Under the pieces are notes generated by a model. It was not told the DNA's origin and made no database searches. It saw only the letters and a program-made list of their open reading frames with translations. A stretch of 64,000 nt of DNA. Origin: Pseudomonas wenzhouensis. Lineage in GTDB: Bacteria; Pseudomonadota; Gammaproteobacteria; Pseudomonadales; Pseudomonadaceae. This document shows, piece by piece, positions 44,454-53,692 of the stretch. Made by a program: the position numbers and the translations under genes. The DNA lies in the NCBI RefSeq assembly GCF_021029445.1, contig NZ_CP072610.1:1116001-1180000 (forward strand), read 5' to 3'. Position 1 is the first letter of the stretch; each line of letters begins with the position of its first letter.

Positions 44454-45788
44454 ATGACTGATATGCACAATCTTACTCTTCAGGTTTATAGGGATGGCCA
44501 GTGGCGCAATGCCATGGAGCTCCGTTTCGAGCAGCCCGAGGAAGGGCTGGAGGGTGCTTGTGCTTATGGCTACCAGCAGGGCTATCTGGTTGACGCCTTG
44601 GAGTCAGTTGGCAGTCGGCTGAATGTGGCTGTCAGTGCAGCTTACCCTCTCGGATGGGATTCTTGGCGAGATAAGAAGGCGCCTGCGTTTCTCTTCGACA
44701 TACTGCCATCAGGTGCAGCAAGACGCTTTCTACTGAAGCGTTTGGGGGGCGAGCGGCCCGAGGGTCTCAATCTTGATCTCTACCTTCTTGGGCGATGCAC
44801 ACCTGCGCCAATTGGCAATCTGCGTATCAAGGAGTCTGTCGAGGCAATTGCGGGCAGTCCAGTGTTGGGTTTCACACGCGATGAGGTTATTAGCCGGGAC
44901 TCGCGATTCCTTGAGTACGCGTATGAGCAGGGCGCAGCCATTGGCGGGGCGACAGGTGCTGGCGGTGAGGCCCCCAAACTGTTGCTGACTGAAGATCGGC
45001 AGGGGGCCTTACATCCAGATGCTGTGCTGCCCGATGCAGACGCCGCCCAGCACTGGTTTGTGAAGTTCGCGCGTAACAAAGCCAGTCAGACCGATCAGGA
45101 CATCCTGCGCAGCGAGTACTGTTTCTATCGTGCCGTCCAGCAGCTCGGAATGGATACGGTTGCAGCTGAAGGGCTGGCATTGGAGGAGGGCAATAAGCCC
45201 AGTCTCTGGATGCATCGCTTTGATCGGGAGATTAGCCCCGCAGGTGTTAGCCGAACTGCCGTTGAGTCCATGTACTCGCTATGTGGTGTAACCGAGGCGG
45301 GTAGCTACATGCTGCACACGCACGTGCTGGGGAATCTGGTCGAACTATGGCGAGCTGTTGGACAGGAGCAGCAGGTCGGAGATCTGGTGTTTGAATACAT
45401 GCGGCGTGATCTGCTGAACCAGATTCTCGGTAATTCAGATAATCACGGACGCAACTCCGCGATTCTCCGCTGCGAGCAGGGGGTTCGGTTGGCGCCAATC
45501 TACGACCTAGCGCCGATGGTCATGGACGAAGAGGGGGTTACGCGTACGACGAAGTGGCCAAAGCACATCGAGCTTGCTGGAGAGGTTAACTGGAGAAGGG
45601 CCTGTGATGAGGTCGCGGGGTGGGTTAATGCCGATGAGCTGTACCAGCGATTGCGGTTGGCGGCTCAGGACCTTCTCGCGCTACCTGACTTGCTGAGTGC
45701 ACAAGGACTTCCTGATTCAACCATGAGTCACCCTCGTATAGCCCTGAGAAATCTCCGGCAGCGGCTGAACCAGTGGGGGTTGGTCTAA
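44454..45788 (+). CDS. HipA-family kinase toxin
   Basis: About 444 aa from the ATG at 44454 (MTDMHNLTLQVYRDGQW). HipA-type features are visible: an ATP-loop region with HWFVKFARNK (Lys), SEYCFYRAVQQLGMDTV, the catalytic-loop LLNQILGNSDNHGRN with Asp and Asn, and the DFG-like YDLAPMVMD. HipA kinases phosphorylate glutamyl-tRNA synthetase or other targets and cause growth arrest until neutralised. The order is toxin first, antitoxin second, the reverse of E. coli hipBA, with a 1-bp TAATG overlap. It belongs to the HipA domain proteins outside the classical HipA group. Confidence 0.87.
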   Translation: MTDMHNLTLQVYRDGQWRNAMELRFEQPEEGLEGACAYGYQQGYLVDALESVGSRLNVAVSAAYPLGWDSWRDKKAPAFLFDILPSGAARRFLLKRLGGERPEGLNLDLYLLGRCTPAPIGNLRIKESVEAIAGSPVLGFTRDEVISRDSRFLEYAYEQGAAIGGATGAGGEAPKLLLTEDRQGALHPDAVLPDADAAQHWFVKFARNKASQTDQDILRSEYCFYRAVQQLGMDTVAAEGLALEEGNKPSLWMHRFDREISPAGVSRTAVESMYSLCGVTEAGSYMLHTHVLGNLVELWRAVGQEQQVGDLVFEYMRRDLLNQILGNSDNHGRNSAILRCEQGVRLAPIYDLAPMVMDEEGVTRTTKWPKHIELAGEVNWRRACDEVAGWVNADELYQRLRLAAQDLLALPDLLSAQGLPDSTMSHPRIALRNLRQRLNQWGLV

Positions 45789-46054
45789 TGGACATTCTTG
45801 AGCGCAATCGCATTTTGAATGAGCTGCAGCAGCAGTTGGCTAGCGGCGAGATCACGATTGGAGGAGCAGTGCGGCGTCTGCGTAAGGAGGTGACTGGCTT
45901 GCAGCAGGCCAGATTTGCACAGATGTGCAAGTTGTCATTGCGCGCCTTGCGACAGCTGGAACTGGATGAGAGCAACCCGACGGTTCAGACTCTGAACCGC
46001 GTGTTTAATCCCTTTGGCATGCAGGTCGGCATTGTGCCGAAGACTCCGCGTTGA
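45788..46054 (+). CDS. HipB-like XRE antitoxin
   Basis: Encodes 88 aa with a helix-turn-helix region (ITIGGAVRRLRKEVTGLQQA, then RFAQMCKLSLRALRQLELDE and SNPTVQTLNRVFNPFGMQVG). The NPTVQTLNRVFNPFG tail is typical of HipB-like and other TA-associated XRE proteins. It starts on the last base of the hipA stop codon, so translation is coupled. It should bind the three palindromes upstream of hipA. Confidence 0.87.
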   Translation: MDILERNRILNELQQQLASGEITIGGAVRRLRKEVTGLQQARFAQMCKLSLRALRQLELDESNPTVQTLNRVFNPFGMQVGIVPKTPR

Positions 46055-46105
46055 GCTGCGGCTGCACGCTGGTTCTTAAGGCTGGATGAGCGCTGGAGAA
46101 AGCAA

Positions 46106-46909
46106 ATGGATTATTCATCGGTGCTCTCCGGGGTCATCCAGGCGGTCACTAGGGCTGGCGAGCTTCTAGTCGCAGAGTGGCAGCGTCCTGAGGGCCCTCG
46201 CGGTGCAGGTGATAAAGCGGATGTTGATGTAGAAATCGAGGCTCTATTGCGGCCTTGCCTGCTGGACCTATTGGATGGGGATTTCTGGGGCGAGGAAACA
46301 GGACATTCGCTGACCGGTGCCCCGTTCTGCTGGGTGGTCGATCCTAACGATGGGACTGCTGACTTTTTGAAGGGGTTCAAGGGCTCTGCCATTTCGGTAG
46401 GACTACTTGAAAATGCTCAGCCTGTTCTCGGTGTGGTGTATGCGCCTGTGCTGGAAGGGTGCCCTGCTGACTGCATCGCCTGGGCTAAAGGCATGCCATC
46501 GGTGCTGCGTAATGGCGAACCGGTTGACGCGCATCTGTCAAAGCAGGAGTGGAGTTCAGACAGTCAAGTAATGGTCAGTACTGCTGCCAGGATGAAGCCA
46601 GAGCTAAATTCTGAATTGTGTGCTCCGAGTAGATTTGTCGCGATGCCAAGCATTGCCTACCGGTTAGCTCGTGTAGCTGCAGGTGATGGGGTTGCTGGTG
46701 TGTCACTTGTTCAGGTTTCCGCACATGATGTGGTAGCAGGACACGCATTGCTAAAAGGTGCTGGAGGCGTCCTTCTCAATCAGGACGGAGAAGAGATTTC
46801 ATACGTGGCAGAGACACAACTGAAGACGGTCTCGCATCGGTGCTTCGGAGGTTCACCAGTTATCTGTCGATCACTGGTGAGCCGAGAGTGGAGTCGACTG
46901 TTTGAGTAG
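46106..46909 (+). CDS. Inositol-monophosphatase-family phosphatase
   Basis: Encodes 267 aa with the metal-binding signature of the lithium-sensitive phosphatase superfamily: GDFWGEETGH (first Glu) near residue 58, WVVDPNDGTADFLKG (DPxDGT) near residue 78, and a weak C-terminal motif VSAHDVVAGHALLKGAGG, in place of the usual WDxAAG. Family members dephosphorylate inositol phosphates, 3'-phosphoadenosine phosphates (CysQ) or nucleotide derivatives. It lies 51 bp after the HipAB-like pair in the same direction, so it may be cotranscribed. A link to the toxin is only inferred. Confidence 0.83.
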   Translation: MDYSSVLSGVIQAVTRAGELLVAEWQRPEGPRGAGDKADVDVEIEALLRPCLLDLLDGDFWGEETGHSLTGAPFCWVVDPNDGTADFLKGFKGSAISVGLLENAQPVLGVVYAPVLEGCPADCIAWAKGMPSVLRNGEPVDAHLSKQEWSSDSQVMVSTAARMKPELNSELCAPSRFVAMPSIAYRLARVAAGDGVAGVSLVQVSAHDVVAGHALLKGAGGVLLNQDGEEISYVAETQLKTVSHRCFGGSPVICRSLVSREWSRLFE

Positions 46910-46966
46910 CTGTTGTTTTTTGATTTCGAGCCAGCAGCATCGCAGCGTTCGCGAGCGTTGATGACT

Positions 46967-47034
46967 TGGCGCAGTTTGATGAACTGCGCCATTTGGGGCT
47001 GCGTATGTGGCGCAGTTCTCATCGAACTGCGCCA
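46967..47034. repeat. Two tandem hairpins with the same 10-bp stem
   Basis: TGGCGCAGTT (46967-46976) pairs with AACTGCGCCA (46982-46991); the same two arms recur at 47008-47017 and 47025-47034 with a different loop. All four arms are identical, so alternative pairings across the two units are possible. It lies 58 bp past the phosphatase stop codon, where a terminator would be, but the duplication is unusual. Confidence 0.8.
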
Positions 47035-47211
47035 TGGCTAGGCGAGGATCGGACCCTAAACCTCAAATGAAGGCGTTACAGACATTGGTGCGTCCGGTCA
47101 AGATGAACCCAGGTCCAGCCTTGGATCGACCACTTCCGGCCAAGGCTGGGTAAAAACGTTGGCATCGACCTTGCTGTGATTTGATGGATTCAAATCAGCT
47201 GGAGGATGCCA

Positions 47212-47382
47212 ATGAAGCGTTTTATCCAGGGAGAGCATCGAGGCCAAAGCGCACTGCTTCCCGAGAGCCTGGATGACTATGTGGCGGACACCAACCCGGT
47301 AAGGGTGGTCGATGTTTTCATCGATGAACTCGACCTTGGCCAGCTGGGCTTCGATGGTGTCGTCCCGGCTGAAACAGGTTAG
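47212..47382 (+). pseudogene. IS1182-family transposase, first 56 codons only
   Basis: MKRFIQGEHRGQSALLPESL, then DDYVADTNPVRVVDVFIDEL and DLGQLGFDGVVPAETG, followed by TAG. This is the N-terminal opening of IS1182-type transposases (about 480 aa). It differs from the IS1182 fragment at 52712. The remainder is absent and the Aer-type receptor gene begins 80 bp later. Confidence 0.82.
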
Positions 47383-47461
47383 AAGTTGTACAGAAGGTGC
47401 GTGGTGTACAAGTTTATGATAGCTTTATGCCATGCATATGCAAATCAGCGAGCCCGTACAC

Positions 47462-49033
47462 ATGCGCCAAAATTACCAACCCAGCGGTTCGGAAAGGAGC
47501 TTCGACGCTAACCAAAGACTCATTTCAGCCACGGATCCAACCGGCCTGATTTTGTACTGCAATGACGAATTTGAAGCCGTCAGCGGTTTTTCCCGGCAAG
47601 AGCTGATCGGCAGCCAGCACAACATCGTCAGACACCCAGACATGCCATCTCAGGTCTATGAATACATGTGGCAGTGCCTGAAAGCCGGCAAGTGCTGGAT
47701 GGGTATCGTCAAAAACCGCTGCAAGAACGGTGATTACTACTGGGTCGAAGCCTTTATCACTCCGGTCATCGATAACGGCAAGCTGACTGGCTACGAGTCG
47801 GTCAGAACAAAGCCGTCGCGTGATCGTATCGAGCGCGCCGAAGCGCTCTACAGACGCATAAAAGAGGGCAAGTCGGCATCTGCGGCGACCCTTGGACTGC
47901 TGTCCGCACTGATAGAACTGGCCCTGCCTTCAGTCATCGGGGTTGTCGCCGCGGCTACCACTTATGTAACTGGCGGCGGCCCGCTGGCAACCGGTATCAC
48001 CCTGCTGGCGGCCATGCTTGCCGGCTTCGGCGCTTCCCGACAATTCCGCGGGCGGGTTGCCGCAGCGCTGGAAAAAGAAGCTGTGCGCGCCTTCGACGAT
48101 GAGGTGACAGCGCAGATTTTCACCGGCGACCGTGACATCACCGCCAGCCTGCGCATGGCCCTGATCAGCGAGGAGGCACGCTTACGAACGGCCCTTACAC
48201 GGTTGTATGACTATGCTTCGCAAACCAGCGAGGCGGCCGCTGATGCACAGGTACTCGCCAGCAAAACCAAGCACGCGCTGATCGAACAGCGGGCAGAAGC
48301 CGACATGGCGGCAACCGCCACCACAGAAATGACCGCATCCATCAACGAGGTGGCGGCGAATATCCAGCAAACCGCCCAGGAAGCGGAAAGCGCTGCTGCG
48401 CTGGTGATGCACAGCAGCAGCGTGGCCACCAACACCCTGCAGGTGATCCGCGCCCTGTCGGAAACGGTGGAGGAAATCACCACCGCAGTCGAGCATCTGG
48501 CCACCGAAACCGAGCAGATCAACATGGCGGCCAACCTGATCCAAAACATTGCCGATCAGACCAACCTGCTGGCTCTCAACGCGGCCATCGAAGCGGCACG
48601 TGCTGGCGAGCAGGGGCGGGGCTTTGCCGTGGTAGCCGACGAGGTACGGGCACTGGCGCAGAAAACCCGTGAGTCCACCGAATCGATTCAAAACATCATC
48701 AGCTCTCTGCGCAGAAGTGCCACCCATGCGGTGGAGATTGCACGCAAGGGTAACGAGGATGCCGAGCAAGGCGTGGCCCGGGTCAGCGAAACCCAGCAGG
48801 CACTGGAAGGCATCAGGTCGGCCATGGAACACATCAATGGCATGAGCCAACAGATGGCGGCAGCAGCAGAGCAGCAAGCCCATGTCGCCGAAGATATCTC
48901 GCGACAGATCAACCACATTGCTCAGGCGGCCGACGAAAGCCTGGAAAACGCCTCCAAAACCAGCGAACGTGGTCTGGCCCTGGAAAAAACCGCAGCCGAC
49001 CTGCATGGCCTTACGGAACGCTTCAATGCCTAA
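47462..49033 (+). CDS. Aer-type PAS methyl-accepting chemotaxis receptor, copy 2
   Basis: Encodes 523 aa from the ATG at 47462 ([20 protein letters not shown]). PAS domain: [20 protein letters not shown] and [19 protein letters not shown], with [17 protein letters not shown] hydrophobic pair spans about residues 145-190. The cytoplasmic signalling tip reads [20 protein letters not shown] and [15 protein letters not shown]. The gene overlaps the downstream GGDEF/EAL gene by 8 bp. It parallels the pair at 35505-38803 but has core-like G+C and different sequence, so the two are paralogues, not a recent duplication. Confidence 0.92.
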   Translation: MRQNYQPSGSERSFDANQRLISATDPTGLILYCNDEFEAVSGFSRQELIGSQHNIVRHPDMPSQVYEYMWQCLKAGKCWMGIVKNRCKNGDYYWVEAFITPVIDNGKLTGYESVRTKPSRDRIERAEALYRRIKEGKSASAATLGLLSALIELALPSVIGVVAAATTYVTGGGPLATGITLLAAMLAGFGASRQFRGRVAAALEKEAVRAFDDEVTAQIFTGDRDITASLRMALISEEARLRTALTRLYDYASQTSEAAADAQVLASKTKHALIEQRAEADMAATATTEMTASINEVAANIQQTAQEAESAAALVMHSSSVATNTLQVIRALSETVEEITTAVEHLATETEQINMAANLIQNIADQTNLLALNAAIEAARAGEQGRGFAVVADEVRALAQKTRESTESIQNIISSLRRSATHAVEIARKGNEDAEQGVARVSETQQALEGIRSAMEHINGMSQQMAAAAEQQAHVAEDISRQINHIAQAADESLENASKTSERGLALEKTAADLHGLTERFNA

Positions 49034-51140
49034 TCGCTATCTACTGGGAATCAGCGAAGACCAGGGCCTGGATGCCGAACAGTTGCGTATTGCTTACGAC
49101 TTGCAAACTGCCATTCTGGAAGCCGCCGTCGATGGCGTGATCGTGATCGACGACAAGGGCCTGATACGACTCTTCAACCAAGGCTCAGAACAGCTGTTCG
49201 GTTATAGCGCCGACGAGGTGCTGGGACGAAACGTTGCTTGTCTGATGCCCGACAAGTACGCAGCCCATCATGATGGTTACATGCACAATTACCATCACAG
49301 TGGTCATGCCAAGGTTATCGGCATTGGCCGTGACGTCGAGGGACTGAGGAAAAACGGTACACAGTTTCCCATGCACCTCTCGGTCGGACGAACCGACACC
49401 TCGATCGGTCGGCTTTATGTTGGCATCTGCCACGACCTCAGCGATTACAAACAAGCTCTGCACAAGCTGCACGTGGCTGAGCAACGCTACCGGGAAATCG
49501 TCGAAAGCCAGACCGAATTGATTATCCGCCTGGACAGCCACCTGCGGCTGACGTTTATCAACCCGGCCACCTGCCGTTTTTTCCAGTGCCAGAAGCCGGA
49601 CCAGCTGCTAGGCAGCAGCTTGCTTGATCAGGTCCATGAGGACGATCGGCTGATCCTCAAGCGCCAGCTGACCAAGCTCAATGCCACCACCCGGGATGAG
49701 GCACAGACCATGCGCATTCGTATGCTGCGGCTCAACGGTGAAGCGCGCTGGTTTGAATGGCGGGTACGGCAAATGCTGGAGGGCGAACACTTCGGCAGCT
49801 GGGAATTCCAAGGCTTTGGTGTTGATATTACCGAGCAGGTCCGCGCCAGAGAGCAGATGGACTTCCTAACATCCCACGATCCACTGACCGGCTTACTCAA
49901 TCGCCAGGGCTTCACCGACCAGCTGAACCAGCGCCTGAATGCTAGTGGTTGGCGTGGCGGTGTAGTGCTGCTGAACCTAGACTGTTTCGATATCATTAAT
50001 GAAACCCTCAGCCATACCGCTGGCGATATGGCCCTGAAGATGGCAGCGGAGAGAATCAGCCACTCGCTGGCCAAAACTGACCTTTGCGCACGACTGAATG
50101 CCGATGAATTCATCGTGATGCTGGACGGCACTGACCGCGCCGAAGACCTGAGTTCGGTTACCCATCGCCTACAAAGCCGGCTGTCTGAACCGTTTTCGAT
50201 TGCACAGCAGCCTTTCAACCTGACCGCCTGTGCCGGTATAAGCATCTGTCCGGACAATGGCCTGACGAGCGAGGCACTCATGCGCCGCGCCCAGGCCGCA
50301 TTGCGCGAAGCCAAGTCCACGGGCCGAAACGAACTGGTGTTTTTCTCCGAAGAATTGGAGACACGCTCGCGCTCTGCTGCCGAGCTTGAACTGGGTATTC
50401 GCCAGGCCCTGGATCAAGATCTATTCAATCTGGTTTATCAGCCCAAATACCATTTGCACGACGACAGTCTGCAGGGGATGGAAGTGCTGATCCGCTGGTT
50501 CCACCCGGAATGGGGCCCGGTCAGCCCGGCCCGCTTCATCCCATTCGCGGAAACCAACGGCCTGATCGTGCGCATTGGCCAATGGGTTTTTGATAAAGCC
50601 TGCCAGCAATGGCGTGAATGGGTCGATGCAGGCTTACAGGTGCCCCTTATGGCTATCAACATTTCCAGCCGCCAACTGGAAAGCTGGGGATTTAAGGAAA
50701 ACCTGATGAACACCTTGCGCACCTACTCGGTACCAGCCTGCGCGATTGAGCTGGAAATTACCGAAGGTGCGGCCCTCAACCATACCCATGAGCAGATGGA
50801 ACTGATCCTGGCTCTACGCGCTGAAGGCTTCAGGATTGCCATTGATGATTTCGGTACGGGCTACTCTTCGCTCAGCCAGCTCAGCAGCCTGCCGGCCAGC
50901 ACGCTGAAGATCGACCGCGCGTTTGTCAGCAAGGTTCTCCCCACCTCAGCCGAGGAGCCAGTGATTGAGGCGATCATCGCCTTGGGTCACTCACTCAATC
51001 TGGAGATCGTTGCCGAAGGGGTTGAGAATGAGGCCCAGCGTGACTTCTTGAAAAGTCTGGGCTGTGAGGTAGCGCAGGGCTTCTTGTACTCGAAACCATT
51101 GGAAGCTGAACAGTTCCGCGAACTGCTGCGCGCACTCTGA
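49026..51140 (+). CDS. PAS-PAS-GGDEF-EAL protein, copy 2 (degenerate GGDEF)
   Basis: Encodes 704 aa from the ATG at 49026, overlapping the receptor stop by 8 bp. Two PAS-like domains come first ([20 protein letters not shown] near residue 33; [20 protein letters not shown] near residue 160). The GGDEF motif is altered to NADEF ([13 protein letters not shown]), so cyclase activity is doubtful. The EAL domain keeps most catalytic residues: [12 protein letters not shown] (EVL for EAL), [33 protein letters not shown]. It is therefore probably a phosphodiesterase. Copy 1 differs in having one PAS and an intact GGDEF. Confidence 0.9.
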   Translation: MPNRYLLGISEDQGLDAEQLRIAYDLQTAILEAAVDGVIVIDDKGLIRLFNQGSEQLFGYSADEVLGRNVACLMPDKYAAHHDGYMHNYHHSGHAKVIGIGRDVEGLRKNGTQFPMHLSVGRTDTSIGRLYVGICHDLSDYKQALHKLHVAEQRYREIVESQTELIIRLDSHLRLTFINPATCRFFQCQKPDQLLGSSLLDQVHEDDRLILKRQLTKLNATTRDEAQTMRIRMLRLNGEARWFEWRVRQMLEGEHFGSWEFQGFGVDITEQVRAREQMDFLTSHDPLTGLLNRQGFTDQLNQRLNASGWRGGVVLLNLDCFDIINETLSHTAGDMALKMAAERISHSLAKTDLCARLNADEFIVMLDGTDRAEDLSSVTHRLQSRLSEPFSIAQQPFNLTACAGISICPDNGLTSEALMRRAQAALREAKSTGRNELVFFSEELETRSRSAAELELGIRQALDQDLFNLVYQPKYHLHDDSLQGMEVLIRWFHPEWGPVSPARFIPFAETNGLIVRIGQWVFDKACQQWREWVDAGLQVPLMAINISSRQLESWGFKENLMNTLRTYSVPACAIELEITEGAALNHTHEQMELILALRAEGFRIAIDDFGTGYSSLSQLSSLPASTLKIDRAFVSKVLPTSAEEPVIEAIIALGHSLNLEIVAEGVENEAQRDFLKSLGCEVAQGFLYSKPLEAEQFRELLRAL

Positions 51141-51412
51141 TAATGGTCTGAAGTAGTCATGTATTTCTGGCTACTTTCAGCGCCGTCGACTTTAGAAAGC
51201 TGAAAGCCGGTCAAAAACGATCAGGCCACCAGATCGTTTCAATGCTTCTGGCCGCTGCGTGTGACCACAGAGGAAAAGCGCGAGAAGTTCCTGAGCATTC
51301 TGCCGATGCTGGCTCGAAATCGTCCAACCGGTTAAGGTTCGGCATCGAGCAAGACATCTCGCAGGGAGGCGGCGCAAAGTGCCTTCCTTGCCCATCAAGT
51401 AAGGAACAACGC
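51141..51412. other. Debris between the cyclic-di-GMP gene and hsdM remnant
   Basis: No intact gene. One frame reads FWPLRVTTEEKREKFLSILP, then MLARNRPTG and a stop (51248-51335), which looks protein-like, but I cannot place it. The sequence reaches an AAGGAACAACGC leader in front of the hsdM remnant. Confidence 0.35.
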
Positions 51413-51621
51413 GTGAACCAGCAGACCCTGGCCCCCTTTATCTAGAATATCGCAGATCTGCTTCTGGGTGCCTTCAAACCCTCCGAGTACGGCCGCATCA
51501 TCTGCCGTTTACCGTGCTGCGCCGGCTGGAGTGTGTGCTGGAGCCTATTCGCCACCACCTACTTCGGCTACTGTCGCATCACCGTCGAGCGGCCGCTGCG
51601 CCTGTGCTTCTCGGTATAACC
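51413..51621 (+). pseudogene. Type I restriction hsdM remnant
   Basis: GTG at 51413 opens NQQTLAPFI, an amber TAG, then NIADLLLGAFKPSEYGRII, the HsdM N-terminus (normally AAFIWSVADLLRGxxKxSxYGRVILPFTVLRRLECVLEPT). After a frameshift LPFTVLRRLECVLEPI follows; then TYFGYCRITVERPLRLCF, a segment from far down in HsdM. The middle ~350 residues are therefore deleted. The TAG replaces the conserved Trp codon. Confidence 0.82.
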
Positions 51622-51822
51622 TATTTCAAGGAAGGCCTGATCTTCCCGCGCTTCCATCAATGGGAGGGCGTGACCAAGATGCTCGCTGCCGTGCGTGTCG
51701 AGGGGGCAGGGCAGCCGTACTTGATTCAGCACAGCGCAGGCTCGGGCAAGACCAACACTATCGCTTGGACAGCGCACTCGCTGATCCGTGTGCGTCGCCG
51801 GATTGTGTGTTGGCATATCTAG
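51622..51822 (+). pseudogene. Type I restriction hsdR remnant
   Basis: One frame reads GITYFKEGLIFPRFHQWEGV, TKMLAAVRVEGAGQPYLIQH and SAGSGKTNTIAWTAHSLIRV. This is the start of the HsdR motor domain, with Walker A SAGSGKT and the FPRxHQWxxV region. The frame ends at 51820-51822, directly before the toxin-antitoxin locus. The upstream endonuclease domain and most of the motor are missing. No hsdS is seen. Confidence 0.82.
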
Positions 51823-51860
51823 CTCGTGTTCTGCGGATTCGCTACTTGGGCTATATTCTC

Positions 51861-52226
51861 ATGGCTTGGGATGTCGAATACACCGACGAGTTCGGTGACT
51901 GGTGGGAAAGCCTGTCTGCTGATGAGCAAGAATCCGTTGCTGTGTCCGTTCGGCTTTTAGAGGAACGGGGTCCGTCGCTCGGGTTTCCACATAGCCGCGG
52001 AATCAATGGCTCGCGCCATGGCCACATGCGGGAACTGAGAGCACAACATGTGGGGCGTCCATACCGGACGCTATACGCTTTTGATCCCAGGCGCTCGGCC
52101 ATTCTGCTAATTGGTGGTAGCAAGGCCGGTGATGATCGCTGGTATGAAATCAATGTTCCGCTGGCTGACCGTCTGTATGACGAGCATCTGGAGCAGCTTC
52201 GGAAGGAGGGCTTGACAGATGGCTAA
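51861..52226 (+). CDS. HigB/RelE-like toxin, intact copy
   Basis: Encodes 121 aa (MAWDVEYTDEFGDWWESLSA), then LLEERGPSLGFPHSRGINGS, HGHMRELRAQHVGRPYRTLY and FDPRRSAILLIGGSKAGDDR, the Gp49/HigB fold. The conserved R, K and H residues of the mRNA-interferase surface are present. It is about 85% identical by eye to the amber-interrupted copy at 19907. Its own antitoxin gene downstream is interrupted by TAG, so this active-looking toxin may depend on the antitoxin restart or on the intact antitoxin at 20265. Confidence 0.87.
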   Translation: MAWDVEYTDEFGDWWESLSADEQESVAVSVRLLEERGPSLGFPHSRGINGSRHGHMRELRAQHVGRPYRTLYAFDPRRSAILLIGGSKAGDDRWYEINVPLADRLYDEHLEQLRKEGLTDG

Positions 52227-52542
52227 GAAATTTGCAGAACTGCGCGCAAAGATGGCGCCTGAGTCTCAGGTTCGCATCGAGGCAAAGGCCTAGGAGCTGC
52301 TGGCCGAAATGCCACTCAATGAGTTGCGTCAGGCGCGTGGTCTTTCCCATAAGGTGCTGGCCGAGGTGCTGCATGTACAGCAACCCTCGATTGCCAAGCT
52401 GGAAAAGCGCACCGACATGTACATTTCCACCCTGCGCAGCCATATCGAGGCGATGGGGGGGCAGTTGGAAGTTATTGCTCGCTTCCCTGATGGTGCGGTG
52501 AAGATCAGCAATTTTGCCGAAATCGGGACGGACGCATCCTAG
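52219..52542 (+). pseudogene. HigA-like XRE antitoxin gene with an amber codon at position 25
   Basis: Reads MAKKFAELRAKMAPESQVRI, EAKA, TAG (52291-52293), then ELLAEMPLNELRQARGLSHK and on to IGTDAS. The intact copy at 20265 has CAG (Gln) at codon 25, so one C-to-T change made the stop. An in-frame ATG at 52309 (MPLNELRQARG) would give a 77-residue protein that keeps the whole helix-turn-helix. The changed codon lies in TAGGAG, 13 bp upstream of that ATG, which could serve as a ribosome-binding site. Confidence 0.83.
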
Positions 52543-52619
52543 GCGTGAGTCTTCGACTATTGGCGCACCCTCAACCACTGAACCTTGGTTACTAAGATGG
52601 CTACCTTGGGAGGGAAATA

Positions 52620-53692
52620 AAAAACCGCCCACACAGACTGTGTGAAAACCTAGCAGTCTGAGTGCAAGGTGAAGACAATGCCTCTATCGGTCGATAGGGG
52701 CATTGTCGTTTATGGGCTATATCCAAGGTGAAGGTCGGCAACAAAGCAGCCTGTTTCCGCCGACATTGGAAGAGCTGGTTCCTGAGGATCATCTAGTTCG
52801 AGTCATCGAGGCCTATGTGGCTCGTCTGGATCTGAAGGTACTGGGGTTCAGCAAGGCTGAGCCGCTCAAGACTGGGCGTCCTGGCTACGATCCAGCTGAT
52901 TTGCTCAAGCTATACCTATATGGCTACTTCCAGCGCATTCGCTCCTCTCGTCGATTGGAGGCGGAGTGCCAACGCAATATCGAGGTGATGTGGTTGCTGG
53001 GTCGTCTGGCGCCGGACTTCAAGACCATCGCGGATTTTCGCAAAGGCAACAGCGTGGCCTTTCAGGCGACTTGCAAGGCTTTCGTCCAGTTCTGTCGCCA
53101 GGCGAGCTTGATCAGTGGGGAGCTGGTGGCCATCGATGGCAGCAAGTTCCAAGCGGTAGCTTCGCTGCGCAAGCACCTGAGCGTGGAGAAGCTCAAGCGT
53201 CAACAAGCGAAGCTGGAAAAACACATTGCCCAGTACCTGGCCCAGCTTGATGAGGGTGATGCACAAGACGCGCAAGAGACGATTGACCGGGCAGCGGTGA
53301 AACAGGCGCTACGCCAGCTACAGGATCGCCATGCCGATAACTTGACCGTACAAGCGCTGATGGAGGCGCAGGGCCTGGAACAGTTCGTCGAGGGCGAAGC
53401 GGATGCCAAGAAGATGCGCTGCTCCGGCAAGAGTCCTTGCGTGGCCTACAACGTGCAGAGCGCTGTCGATGCCGAGCATGGCCTGATCGTGCATCACGAA
53501 GTGACCAATGACTGCACCGACAACCAGCAGTTGGAGCCGATGGCCAAAGCGACTCAGGCGGTTCTGCAGCAGCCTGAGCTGACGGTCACGGCTGATGCAG
53601 GTTATTCCAACGGGGCGCAGTTTCAGGCCTGCGAAGAAGCGGGCATTACGGCTTTCGTCCCCGTGAATCGCGCGCCCAACAACCAGGGCTGC
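52620..53692 (+). mobile_element. IS1182-family element, 3'-truncated
   Basis: Transposase from the ATG at 52712 (MGYIQGEGRQQSSLFPPTLE) through VPEDHLVRVIEAYVARLDLK, the first-Asp region ELVAIDGSKFQAVAS, and VTADAGYSNGAQFQACEEAG to NRAPNNQG near 53690. About 325 of ~480 residues remain; the C-terminal catalytic Glu region is lost at the junction with an IS21 end. The upstream ACAGACTGTGTGAAAACC near 52640 is IS1182-end-like. Confidence 0.85.
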
